From Bugulina stolonifera (Eukaryota; Bryozoa; Gymnolaemata; Cheilostomatida; Bugulidae): DNA of 64,000 nt. Below are positions 1 through 13,400 of the stretch, one piece after another. The stretch spans positions 25,273,233 through 25,337,232 of the forward strand of contig OW285188.1 of assembly GCA_935421135.1 (NCBI GenBank). The letters run 5' to 3'. The number at the start of each line of letters is the position of its first letter. Position 1 is the first letter of the stretch. The notes beneath the pieces were generated by a model. The model ran no database searches, had not been told where the DNA came from, and saw only the letters and a program-made list of their open reading frames with translations. The translations under genes were made by a program, and so were the position numbers.

Positions 1-640
1 CTCTTCTGGCCTAGGTCGGACGGCCATCTCGTGATTTTTATTTGCGACTCGAGTCCGTCCAAAAGGTCACAAAGAGGAAAACTCTACTCTTGGTTTCATA
101 TGGAGAAATGTTCTCACTAGCTCTGAGACTATCAAAAGCACCGGGTAAAAACAACTTGTATGCCCAGACTTAGAGTATGCCTCGGCAGCCTGGAACTCTG
201 TGTCTGACTTAACTGCTAACCATATCAAGGCTGTACAGACTTGGAGAAGAGCAGCACACCCTATCTTTAGCGTCAGGCAGATTGTTCAAAAAGTACCACC
301 AGCCTCCTTGAAAAACTTGACCTTCAACCTCTCTCAGTGCCGCCGTTAGACACTTATAAATCTTCAGTCAGTATCACCTCTCCAACAAAGTAGTGATCAA
401 GAACTACATCCAGTTTATCATCAGCTAGAAAACATGCCATAGAGTACTTCATAACAAATTTGAAGACACTACGTTACACCATAGATCGTTCTTCACTCGC
501 ACAGCAAAGGACTGGAATGCTCTAGCTACTGGTAGTCTATTACTTATCTCTCCGCGCCCCCAAACTGTTGAATCTTTTGGCCTCTTTTTTTATAAAATCC
601 CAGATTTGTTACTCCTATTAAAATGTAGGCCTATGGGTTT
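1..640 (+). mobile_element. Decayed 3' part of a LINE (non-LTR retrotransposon) RT ORF
   Basis: Translation from about base 164 gives PDLEYASAAWNS followed by HIKAVQTWRRAA. This resembles the region after the catalytic core of LINE reverse transcriptases (the usual R-P-x-L-E-Y-A-S ... W-N-P pattern, then an I-x-x-V-Q-R-R-A-A-x-F-I pattern). A stop interrupts that frame at 347. Around 490-600 another frame reads FFTRTAKDWNAL and then ESFGLFFYKI, the typical C-terminal tail of the same ORF family (R-T-x-x-x-W-N-x-L ... F-K-x-x-L). Several frameshifts and stops show it is dead. The 5' part lies outside the window. The clade (RTE, CR1 or Jockey) cannot be decided from this fragment. Confidence 0.7.
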
Positions 641-1441
641 TCTGAGAGTCAATGGGTACTTCATCAATAGGACACATGATTTCCCTGTCCAACACACAAA
701 GCCAGAGGATTTCAGAAAACAACACAGCTGTATTAGAATTGGATATGTTATTTAATGATAAGAGAATATCATTGGTAGAGGAAAACTTGGCCATTCTAAA
801 ATTTAATATAGCGTCTCACTTTTGGAGTGAATGAAAACAACCAAAAAATCTCACATATATAATAATAATGAAAAAAGGAAGCATACATATACTGTACTAT
901 GTACTCGTAGATCAAAAGTAGAATATGTGGAGGAGGTCTAGAATTCATAAAATAAACTTTGTCGAGACCATGTGGGTAATACAGATTAGCGGGAATCTTG
1001 CGAAAGTCGGTGATGTGAAAGTCATTCCTAATAGTCGAGTAATTTGAGAGGTTTAACGGTTGGAAAGGTTAGAGATGACTTTGGGGTAGGCACTAAAATT
1101 TAAATGGAAGTTTGGGAAGTGTGTTTTTTCTTTTGACAAGCTTGTTTGAGATCCGCTGAACTTAGTTCATTGTTGAAGTGAAATTCGAAGAAAACGTGAC
1201 TTTCATTAGGACAATTCAACTTTTATTTCTCTCAAATAAGTATTTAGTTGGCATTGGTTAGTAATTAATCATCGAGGTGTTTAGAGTGCAAGTTTACATT
1301 TCTTAATGAGCAATGTCATTTATATTGATGGTGCATTCTATGCGTACACGAGTCTATCAAATTCCCTAACAATTTTAGTAACTCACCAGGATAAAGAATT
1401 CTAAGACAAATGTGGATAACATATAAAAGGAGGATCTTATT
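641..1441. other. Upstream flank of CCDC148; no gene seen
   Basis: AT-rich sequence between the LINE remnant and the CCDC148 start codon. Short reading frames here have no recognisable family. An in-frame TAA at 1424-1426 lies six codons before the CCDC148 ATG. An ATATAAAAGG string at 1421-1430 looks like a TATA box but sits only about a dozen bases before the ATG, so it is probably not one. I could not place a transcription start or an untranslated exon. Confidence 0.5.
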
Positions 1442-4400
1442 ATGAGTGGTGCTAGAGATTATAAATCACTAGTTTCATCATTCAGAATGTCTGGAGCACC
1501 AATGACATCAGGAGTTGGTGTAGATGAAGATAAACGTATGTGAGAATAGTTAATATACTCACATACGTGAATAAAGTAAATGGTGTTCAATTTAGCAGCA
1601 TAGCTGTTGCGTGTTTATATCTATATTTTTTGAGTTGACTGTTCTTGTGAAAATTTTGAATTTCTAGTCTCTAACTTTATTATTAAAACATTTTAGAGAG
1701 GTTAGCAGTTAGATTGCTCAATGGAGTACAGAGTAACAAATATAAACCTGTGGATTACGATCAGCTCAAAATGAAAGCACAGGAAATGAAATTTAAAGGG
1801 AACAACTCCTTGATTAAGGTTAGTTAAAGTGAAGGCCACTATGCATGTAAGTACTGAAGTGCAAGTGTACTTTTGTAGTCTATTTTAGATGTATAATTTC
1901 CATTTTGACTAAATACTAGTGTGCTCTGTGCGACAATTATAATTTGTACGTATATATTTTTTTTCAATATTCCTCCCATGTAAATTACCACTGCAAGTGC
2001 AGGTTGAAATTATCTGTTTATTGTATCTTTGGCTGAGTGACAACCAGTGCAGCATTTCTTCACTCAATTTTTGCAGATAAAGCAAATAGAACAAGCTTCA
2101 AAGCACACAAAGGCACAAAACTTGTTGAAGCAGCATAAGGCCGTATGGATGAGGGAGTTGTCTCATCTTAACTCACTCAAGAAGAAGAACACAGCAGACG
2201 TTGACCTTCAGACACGACAAGGTTAGTAGTTGGTGTTTATGTAATATGCTTACTATTTATTGAATGAATAATAGTATTTAGTAGTCAAAGTTCTTAATCA
2301 CCCATTGCAAGGTTAGGAGTTGGATGCACAATTTGTCCGGTTTTTTGTCTGGGTATTGTATTCTCTCGAAATTTCCCAACATTGCGCATTACTATTGACT
2401 TTAATTAAGCATAGAAATACCCTTCAAAGAAATGACCTTTGGCAAGTAACATATTTATTAATCTTCTAGCAGTGATTAGCTAATTTGTTTTACGCAGACT
2501 CGGAGTTGCAATTAAATTTAAACTATTTAGTATTATTTGAATTATTCGATCTCAAAATTCAACAATTTTTTCTTCAAAATGCTTTTATTACGAATCATTA
2601 GTCACGCAATGGAAATAATAATAGATCACATGACTTATATCTATGCCACATTTGGCATTCTTCAATCTAGCGTTTTTATAAGTCATTTCAAGCATTGCCG
2701 TTATAGTGTATATTATGGTTATATGACTGCATATGCATGCTCTTGTATTCCATATAATTTTGCTTATTTATTCAGCATCAGGTTTATGGACAAGTACTAG
2801 AATTATTTGTCGCCAAAATATAATGTTTTCTCTTGGATTCATAGCTTTATCTCTAGAAGATCTGAATCATATCTATGAAGACTTTGAGGACTACGGATCT
2901 CGGCTTGGTCTGGAGTTTGCAGAGTTTAAGAAAGGCACAGTTGATCCTATTTGGGAATTACGGTACCTGCTATAATATTGTAATGGTTTCTGTGTTTTGG
3001 TGCGGTCGTCCTTGGACGACTATCGACCCAGAAATGAAGTGCCTATGAGTGGTAACAGGACTTCGCATTACATGAAAGATCGAGCGGTCTCAGTAGCCCA
3101 AATACTACCAAAGACGACCCATCTGATCTCAAGTCCGACCTTCAGACTATACAGTGAAAGAGAGTAATTCAACCTAGTAGGCGGTTCGCAGAGCGAATGA
3201 CCTAGTAAAAGGAAGAGAAAGTCCCTGTATCAAGTATAGATGTGTCTTTATTGAAAGCCAAGCGTAGACTGAGACAATGAACAGTAAAACAGTGCCCTTT
3301 ATATAGTATAAGGACTTCCGGCCGACATGACGTCGGGAAAAGACGACGTGTGGTCGTCCGGAAGTTGCGCAACAAGATGGCCGCCGGAAGCCCGACGGCC
3401 GACCCAAAATAGGTCGGGTTCTACAAAAGTTGCTTATAATGGTCCAATTCATGTACAAAATGAATATCAATGGATTCTGAGAGGTCGGGCCTCTGTACAT
3501 GGGTATAAAAGGCATTAAAAGACTTAGAAATAATCATACAATCATATATAACAATATAAGAGTAAAGTACAAGCAGATATATACATGTATGCACGCAATA
3601 ATGAGTGTCAGATGTAAGATACGACTGGGCGTACCATCACAATATAATCATATACAGCATATTAAACCTTGATTTCTAATTTCACATTGATGTGATATAT
3701 GTTATCTTAACATAGCTGAGCTTCTGTTGAATTTTTCATAAACTTCTATACTAGAGACGACCTTCGCTATTGGATAAGTCAGATGAATGCTCAGCGAGTA
3801 GCGAATCCCAATAAAGCTGGAGAAGACTTGGGCTCACCTGATGAGATCATGGAGACCATACTGTCTGTCCAGCAGCAGCAACATCAGGTGCTTGAGAGGC
3901 TTCACAATGAACAGCTGTCTTGTGAGCAGGAGCTGTCTAAAGGTACTTTTACCAACATCCAATCAAGGATAACTGTGAAGTTGTGTTGCCTTCACTTTGG
4001 AGTAAACAATTTCATAGATAAAAAATAAACAACCAGTATGATTTTCATGTTGTTGTTGAAAGTAACGTGGAATCGTCTTGCCCTTAAACTGAAGTGAAGA
4101 ACTTTGAAGACTGAGATTGCCAAATGACTGTGTATCTTTTATATAATCTTTGAAATTTGTTACTCCAAATTGCAAGCAAGGCAACTCCAGATTTGTGATG
4201 GAGTTGAATCTGAGTGTATCGGTAACTGTGACTGTAACCGTATTGTACAGATAACTCCCATGGGCTCATACAAGTAGCTAAGCCATTGGTAACAATCATA
4301 ATATTGAAAAGAATGACTAGTTCTATTGTAAAATTATTCAATTTATTTAAATTCAATGTAATAACAACTCAGCTGTTGATCTTTTTATTTGTGCATATGA

Positions 4401-7400
4401 AAGAGAAGACAACTCTATTTTAGCTCTTTTCATTATTACCATATTGTACATACAATATGCAAATACATGGTCAACAATGGTTTCATGTTTCATATGCAGC
4501 ATGACCTAACTAATATCTGTATTTATTTTGCTCTTTTTCCGGTCAGTACTGTGATCAATTCAAATCAATGACTATGAATGAATGAATGATCATATACATT
4601 AAAGTGTACATGTGTAGGTGTAAAAATGTTGCTACGTTCTGCTCTGTTTACAGGTCTTCTGGGAGACATAGTTGAGGATATGAGAGAGATACGACAGCCG
4701 GCTACAGGGATTCCAAGAGAAGCGCTGGAATTGTATTGTCCTAGTGAGGAACTGAAGATATCTGTGTTACAAGAGTTCCTGTTGATAGATCAGAAGTACA
4801 CAGATCGTGTTGATAGCCTGGATGAAGTATATGCAGAAATTATATGGTCAGTATGCATGGAAGTTGTGATCTCCACACTGTATTCTTGTACTCACCATAC
4901 ATATGCTACACTATGTTGACCTACTAAAAGAACGATGGCTGCAGTATAATTACATTACATTCAGTTTGGCTTAGCCAATATACCGTGTCTGTCTTACTCC
5001 CTAATACACTATACAATATAACATCGCTTACTATTGGCATGTATGTGTTTCAGTATTGAAAATGGTGGGTGGTCTAAAGAGGAGCACTTCCAGTTTCAGA
5101 GTATACTTGATCAGCATCCCTTTGACCTGCATAATAGAAGAACTATATATATAGATAGGTAAGCATATAGCACCTTGGAACTATGCTTTACTGCTGAGGT
5201 GAAAATAGATTTACACAGTTAAACTTTGGAGTTATCTTCTAATATCTATGAAACATTAAAATACCTCCAACTGCTCAATATTAATTTAATATAATTATGT
5301 TGCTAAAGCAATAAATCACAGTTTATATATTTATCTCATTAATATTGTACAAGAGTGGTCTTTTACACATACATATTTCTGGTAATCTAAAGCAAAATTA
5401 CAAATTATTCCCTTAATGGTATTATTATTTTAATAACGAAGTTGTTATTGATAAAGCGATAAGAGTTGGAGCTAACTAACAGTTCCTCCTGCTATCATAT
5501 CCTTATCACTCTATCGGGATAATTACTGTGCAATCTACATGTAGAGAGAATAATCTGCTCTACTTGTCGTTGCGTTAGAGGAAACCTATCGCATCACTTC
5601 CTAATACTCCATAAGAGATTGTAATCAAAAGTAATATTCACAGAATATGTGTATTTCAGCACTTAGCTGTCTGAGTTATATTTACGTGTGGGTTTACGTA
5701 GGCAACTGATATAACAATAGGATTATGTAACTGGGTACGCTGGATTTCAGCGTCTAATTGATTGATGACCACACAAAGATTAACTGGTGACGTATTGAAT
5801 CCTCAGTAAAATGCATCATGGTTTCTTCCCACTGGACAGATATCATTGTTCTCCAGGTTTTCACATAGTACATGTACATGTAACAGAACAGAATTTAGCA
5901 GCATAACATAACTTAACACAACACAACATAACCTAACATGAGCTGGCAGTACACTGCACTGTAATTGAAGTCTTGCACACAGTCTACCATGTACTAGCAG
6001 GTGCAGTGGTCAAAGTTGGGGGGGTTGTGGGGGGACGCAGTCCCCCACCCAAAATTTTAGGGGGTCCCTCAGACTGATAGACCCCCTGCAGATTACTATT
6101 ATAATAATAATACTAAACGGACTATATTTTACCTTAAGACCTTGGACTATATTTTAACCTGAAGTTCTTGGATTTTGCACCATTTCGCTGTCTAATTTTG
6201 ATAAAGTTTCCACTTTCCGGGAGGGCGCTCAGGCGCCCCTCCCGGACCCTCCCCGCCGGCACGCACCATTCGGGCGCATTGCACCCTCAAGTGATGATGT
6301 CTGCTTTAGTAAAGACCCCCCACCTCTTTTCTTAGACTTTGACCACTGAGCAGGTGCATAGATAAAAGAGAGAGCATAACTCTCTTTTATAGACAATCGC
6401 TTCTTATCAATGTTTCCCAGCCCTATTGGCTAGTGTGCACATACGTGATATCCTGGACTGGTATCTGATAAGCAAATATCTTAGTGCTGGTAAAATGAGA
6501 ATAAAACAGTGTAATTGCACATTACAGTAGTTGCATGCCCTTGTAGCAGTAGTCTGAATTCCTGTTTTTGTTAGCATGCTTACTAAACGTGGACAAGAAT
6601 TAAATAACTCAACCTGTTTCTATTTTTTGAATCTGGTATGAACCAGCTTAATAGAATGATTAGTTTAACATAATATGCATTTGAGGGTATAATACCTCCT
6701 CCATTAGATGGTGGCAATGTATGTACATGTAGGTATAATACCTCCTCCATCAGATGATGGCAATGTATGTACATTTGATACATCCTTTGGTGAGAATGGA
6801 TGCAGGTAAGAATATAGAGCATCCATTCTGTAGGTATAATTCTATATAAAGAGACTAAATACAGAACATGAGGCCTGAATTCAGGTTTGCTTCTCCTTCA
6901 CCCTAATCAGTGAAGAACTGCTGACTGCCTTTAATTTCCTCCATAGTATTATGGCTCCCCTATAATATAACTCTAACTAGTATATTACATGAGGCACATG
7001 TTTGATGCTGGTGGTTGTGTTTACAGATTAAAGAAACAGTTTCCCCACAGAACTAGAGCCGAGCTGGTTGAACATGAAGACTGGGTACTCCGCTCACGCA
7101 ACTATCACCGTCAAAAGAAATCTCTGGTCAATGACTGGTGAGTATAACATTGCAGGTGTTCCATGCAGTGAAGTCAGTAGCCGGATGGTGAAGAATTTTG
7201 CAATATAACAATTAAGTGTTTTGTGATCTTCAAAAACCTCCACGATCTAAATGCCATAACATATATTGTTATTGAGGCCAATCTAACTCTGGAATTAAAC
7301 TCTCCCTTATAAAGATTATTTCTCTAGTTTATATTGTTATCTAACCTCTCTGTGGAATTCAGAGCCGCAAAATTAATTCATATTAATCCTCAAAAATAAG

Positions 7401-10400
7401 TCTAAACTTTCTTGTTCTGTAATAAAACTGGAGAATTAATCCAATCTTTATTGCCTTACATCACAATGTACGCCTATAAAATATACATGTATTTATTCTA
7501 TTTACATGTATATATAGTTGGCTGTATTTCACCTCGCCTATGACCATCAACCTCGTCAATATACTTATTCACAGTATATGGATTCTTACTTCATGATTTT
7601 AGTAGGATATCACATAAATTCTACTAGCCATTATTTACCAATGATCAGCCATTACAATGTCTATATTATACCAATAATAATTATTCTAAGTAAATGTACA
7701 ATGTGAATTATTTGAATATATTTACATCTTAGACCTTGGCTTGGAATATTGACTAATATACAATATTATGTGTAAAGTTATCCCTCAATTTCACAACAAG
7801 GTGGGTGGGCGGCCATCACTATGACCTCATGTGTGAATTGAATTCAAATATTATATTATGTCTCTCCTTATGACTTTGCTACTTTGAAGTTTATTAGCTT
7901 CAACTGAAATGTTACTAAATATTATGATGTTATTCTAATAACATATAAAATATGTGCTACTCTGTCTGATATTATGCTAATGGGAATAATTGTTGATTCA
8001 ACATATATATCAATAAATCAAGTAGGCCTGCTCAGCTCAGGGGCTAATGTGCTGCAGTAGACTATTGCACACAGATGTTTGTGTCATTTGGAGTCACTTA
8101 TCATACCTGTGCTCTGGTTTCCTAGCAATAGCTCATCTGTCCTAAAACGTGAACAAATGATGATAATCTTCCTGCAAGGATTACACAATCCTGTGGTTCT
8201 CCTCATTTCTTAAGATATTACCTTACCAGAGGATATAATACTTTCATTAACCGTACCAAGGCGGAAGAAGAACCAAGTATTATATCGAGATTGCGTAACA
8301 AAAGTCTCAAGAATTAAGAAAACTTGCAATAACCAATAAAGTGAATAAGTACGGCAAAAGGATATTCGTTTGTGGTTTAAAATGTTAATTTTTTTAATGT
8401 ATAATAATTTATAATTTGCACTTGTTCTGCTGCGATTAGCCAGAGTAATGATATTAAAAAACTTTCGACTTATTCAAAGAAAACTCATTAATAAATAGAA
8501 AGATGTATTGGGCAACAAATCATAAATTATTTCATTATATTCCAGACACAAATCTTTAGCAACATTTCCACTATCAGTTACACTGTGTTCATAAAAGTAT
8601 CTCTTATATTGCCCCTAGTGCGGTTATTGAACATTGTTCTGAAAAATCAAGGCCAAAATGTAAAATAAGATGTATTTGCCAATCTGTATGTTGTGGTGTT
8701 ATAATACCAATGTTACTTGTAGTTAGACATGTTAGACTAAGGTCTGCTACCCAGACGTGTAAATATTTGGATGAGTGATAATAATGGTATACTATTAGGT
8801 ACAGAGACCGTAAGGAACTGTTGGCTAAGACTGAAGCAGTGTTCTACGAGGCTCAGGTTGAGTATGAGCTGCAGGTGGCACAGGCAGAGCGGAGCAAGCG
8901 GCAACAAGAGCTTTGTGGTATCCTCTATGAGAAGGTATCGGTACTTGGCTACATTTACCATACTGTGAATCATAGTGACTTTACCGCTTCATAAATTACC
9001 TTTCAGATCCTGGTAGATGATTCGCTAACTTTGTGTGTGGGAATAAAATATGATAGCAAAGTAAAGAAATGGCAGCCTCCCAGATTTTAACAAATTAAAC
9101 TTTGTATATCCTCATTCTACATGTACATGTATATATCGTTCTACATGTACATTGTATATCCTCATTCTACATGTACATGTATACACTCGTTCTACATGTA
9201 CATTGTATATCCTCATTCTACATGTACATGTATACGCTCGTTCTACATATACATTGTATATCCTCATTCTACATGTACATGTATACGCTCGTTCTACATG
9301 TACATTGTATATCCTCATTCTACATGTACATGTATACGCTCGTTCTACATATACATTGTATATCCTCATTCTACATGTACATGTATATGCTCGTTCTACA
9401 TGTATATCCTCATTCTACATGTACATGTATATACTCGTTCTACATGTATAAACTAATTCTACATTTGTATAAACTAATTCTACATGTAAATATTTATTCT
9501 ACATGTATAAACTCATTCTACATGTATATATTTGTTCTACATGTATATACTTATTCTGCATGTATACTGTCCAAAAATATGTGGTTGGTTTTGATATTCA
9601 CTGCTGAACGCAATTTTTGCATGCCCAATTAAAACACTTATGTATTTTAATAAATGTAATAATCATCCTAAATTCTTGTTGCCGGCAGAACATGGATATA
9701 TACATGTATTTTATCTATTTATATAATTTTTAGTTCATTCACTTGACAGGTGGCAGAAAAAAGACTGCTATTCTTGGCTAAAAAGTTGTTTTTCTATTTT
9801 CTGGAATTCTTCGTTACATAACCTTACATTTACTGGAGGTTCTCCAATGGCCACCAACCAAATTCTGCGTATTATATTATCATGCTATAGTGAGCTATAT
9901 TCCAGCAAGCTTTACAAGTTCCCTTTGAACCGGTGCACAGGCATCGTGTCTCAAAAAGTAGAATAGACTAAAAGTCTGTGGGTGTAGAGTTGTATCAAAG
10001 CTAAACCAATTTTAGTTCACTAGTTGTGCGAGGCCTTGTAATTCTCTACGTTCTCATGGAAATTGAGAAACCGTCTGAAAGCTGACTCCATGCCTTCTTT
10101 TCTATTAATTGCTTCAGTTTTCATTATTCAATTTTGTTTATCTTGTTAAAATTAAAACATAAAAAATGTAAATTTTAGTTCCTTGAGGAAATCAAGTGTC
10201 ACATTTTGCAATTCCTTTGAAGTTAACGCAGTGATTAGCAGTTGACACCAACAACTTAACAGTTCAACCTGTGAATTATTCCGTTAATAAATACCACATC
10301 CCCTATCAAGTCATTATTTGCAATCTCTACATCCAAGTCCTCTCATGGATGGAAAAGTATTTGTATACTTGTTATTATCTAAATGTAGACTGTCTAGACT

Positions 10401-13400
10401 CCAAACTGGTCAATTTGTTCCTCTAGACATACATGTAAATTAGAAACAAATGGCTGATGAAGTTTAGCTTAAATATCAGAAACACGTATTATACCTACTC
10501 GTCTGATTTCCCATTATCTTATCCGCAACTTACCTGCTGCAAGTAGACTACTACTTTCAAGTAGCCAGTAGACTTGAAAGTAGTGTGAAGTCCTGGTTTA
10601 CATGTTTCCATTCAACAAGTTTTAGGCTACATGCGAAAGAGTGTATATGGTGTAATGTGAGAGAAGAGCCATAAGTCTGGCCAGTTATTAGACTGTACGC
10701 CACTTCACATCATAGGGTGGATATATTTGTATCAGTTAGCCTTGACTGACTTGTGTAAAACAACAAACAACGTTTGGTTTTCATTTTGAGACAACAAGCC
10801 AGTGGACATTTTTGGCAAAGGGGGTCATCTAAGGTCACTGAACTGAATTGAATAAAACTATGTACTAACAAAGATCTCCAATATGGTGTAAACATTAATT
10901 GATATTACAATATTGCAATAATATAATATAGGCTACACTGTATGATATGTGTGGCCGGAATTAATAATTATTACAATATAATATAATACAATATAATACA
11001 GTATAATATTATATTATATTGTATTATATTATATTATGTTATATTATATTATATTATATTATATTATATTATATTATATTATAATGATATTATATTATAT
11101 TATATTGTATTTTATTGTATTGTGTTGTATATTATTATATTATATTATATTATATTATATTATATTATGTTATATTATATTATATTATAATGATATTATA
11201 TTATATTATATTGTATTTTATTGTATTGTGTTGTATATTATTGTATTATATTATATTATATTATATTATATTATATTATATTATATTATATTATATCATA
11301 TTATATTATATTATATTATATTATATTATACAACAATATGATAATTGACACAATATAATGGTACAATTATATTTAATGACTACACCATATCGTATAATGT
11401 CACTGTAATATAATATATATATTATAACGATACAATATAATCCATTACAGTATAGTGTAATAAAATATAGTACTGTAGTATAATGTAATATTTTCCATAT
11501 CATAATATACAGCAATAAAAAGCAATATTGGCTAGAATGTTACTTGTAGATGTGGATTGATATCAATACTTGGCAGGCGCTCTAATGGCAGAGGAGGCAT
11601 ATTTTATTTCCATACTGTAAAACGTACCATATTATTAATGATCGCATATTTTATATAGAGTATGCTACAGTTTACACATTTAATTTAAATAATATTTTGT
11701 ATTATTTATGTAATATAGCCTACATCCTGAAATGATCTATGTATAGTAAATTTTTGATGATAATTTTTCATTATATTGTCAAATTAATTGGTTGCATTGA
11801 TCTACTAATGAAATGCAGGTGTCTAAGAACACACATATGTGCAGTCATATAAATATACAAAGCTAATGTAAGTGTGTTATGAGAACAATATTTCTTATTA
11901 GAAATTATTGCTTATGGTGTGTACATATACATATAAATATTGCATATTGTGTGGTGTTTAGTATGGGCTATGTTGAGAATGTGTTAGTAGTAATGTAGTG
12001 TTCTGTAGTGGTTATTGTATATATACATTGTAGAAATAATTATTATGTTTTCCTCAGGAAAAAAGTGGTGATATTTTAAAAAAGATTTATACGTATTTCT
12101 TGATATAAAGCACAACTAGACATATTTTTGATTTCATTCCTTATAATTTTGATATACTAGTCCTAGTATCATCATTGGAGGACATCTAGGACTAGTGTCA
12201 AAATAATATAATAAAAAATGTGTCTAATACTACTTTATATCTTAAAAATCTTTGCCCACAGCAACATGTTTTATATTGTAGCAATAATTATATTGTTTTA
12301 TCCTCACAGTCATGCAGTGCATCAGGAAAATATTTGCCTCAAACAATCAAATGCTCTCATACGTATATACGTACACTGTTTGTTCACTTTTTTTAAAGCG
12401 GTAGTTAAATTATGTGTTGATCCCTTGGCAACTTTTAATAGATTTGTGATGTCCATTTGTATTCTTCCTAATAGCGTAGGTAGGTCTATACATTAGACTG
12501 TGTTACAGAAACAGTGTGGGTGGATAATTGGAAGAATATTGTCATTTTCATACCGTCAGCCTACTGGAAATATCGTCAGCCTACTGGAAATACCGTCAGC
12601 CTACTGGAAATATCGTCAAAGTTCATCCAAATTTGTGAATTAACTCACATATGGGCTTGTTACATTACAAAAAAATTGTGCTGGTAATGATAAAGTTTTC
12701 GTCATTTGAAAACAATAACAAAGGGTAATTGAACGTCTGCATCAAAATAACACCATATTGTTTTTGTTCAAAATCTTAATACATTATTATATATTTTTTT
12801 GTTTTTCTTGCACACTTATATATATATAATTGGTCAATGACTAATTGAGCCAGGAAGCTGTTCCTGTTACTTTGCATATTATATGAATTAATATTCTGAA
12901 ATCAGGTGAAGTCGTGGAGGGAGGAAAGAATGGAGATTATGTTAATCAGGCAGAAGCTTCTAGATGAAGAGATGAGAGTGGCTGAGCAGGAGCGACTGGT
13001 AGAAGAAGAGAAGGTTAAACAGAGGCGCTTGAAAGAGAAAGAAAAGGTAACTCCCCATCTCTCCCGCTCTCTTTCTCTGTATGCTACATCTATGTAGTTA
13101 AATATGTCCAATCAACTATTCATTTGGCCAATTCTTCCTTGATTTGATGAAAAGTTCAAGTCTGCTATGAAGTATGAATGTTATGTGGGTGTCTAGATGT
13201 GATTTGGTATGATGATTAACCTATAGATAACATGGTAGTAGACAACTAATTACTACCAAACATAGACTTCCATTACAAGATCCTGTATTGTGAAACATCC
13301 TGAAAAATACCATCAGTTTTACATAATAATATCAGTAGTTACGGTGTTCTCTGTTTCTATCCGTCCTTCAGCTTCTGGCTGAAGGACAGTAAGAAACTGT

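Noticed and set aside
1421..1430. TATA box ATATAAAAGG for CCDC148
   Set aside because: Only 12 bp from the start codon, too close for a leader unless transcripts are nearly leaderless.
9102..9632. ORF of 176 codons and overlapping ORFs rich in HVHVY/STCTC
   Set aside because: By-product of the ACATGT-containing minisatellite; frames are equally open on both strands.
11036..11348. ORFs of LLYYIILYYI type
   Set aside because: Translation of the (ATTAT)n satellite.
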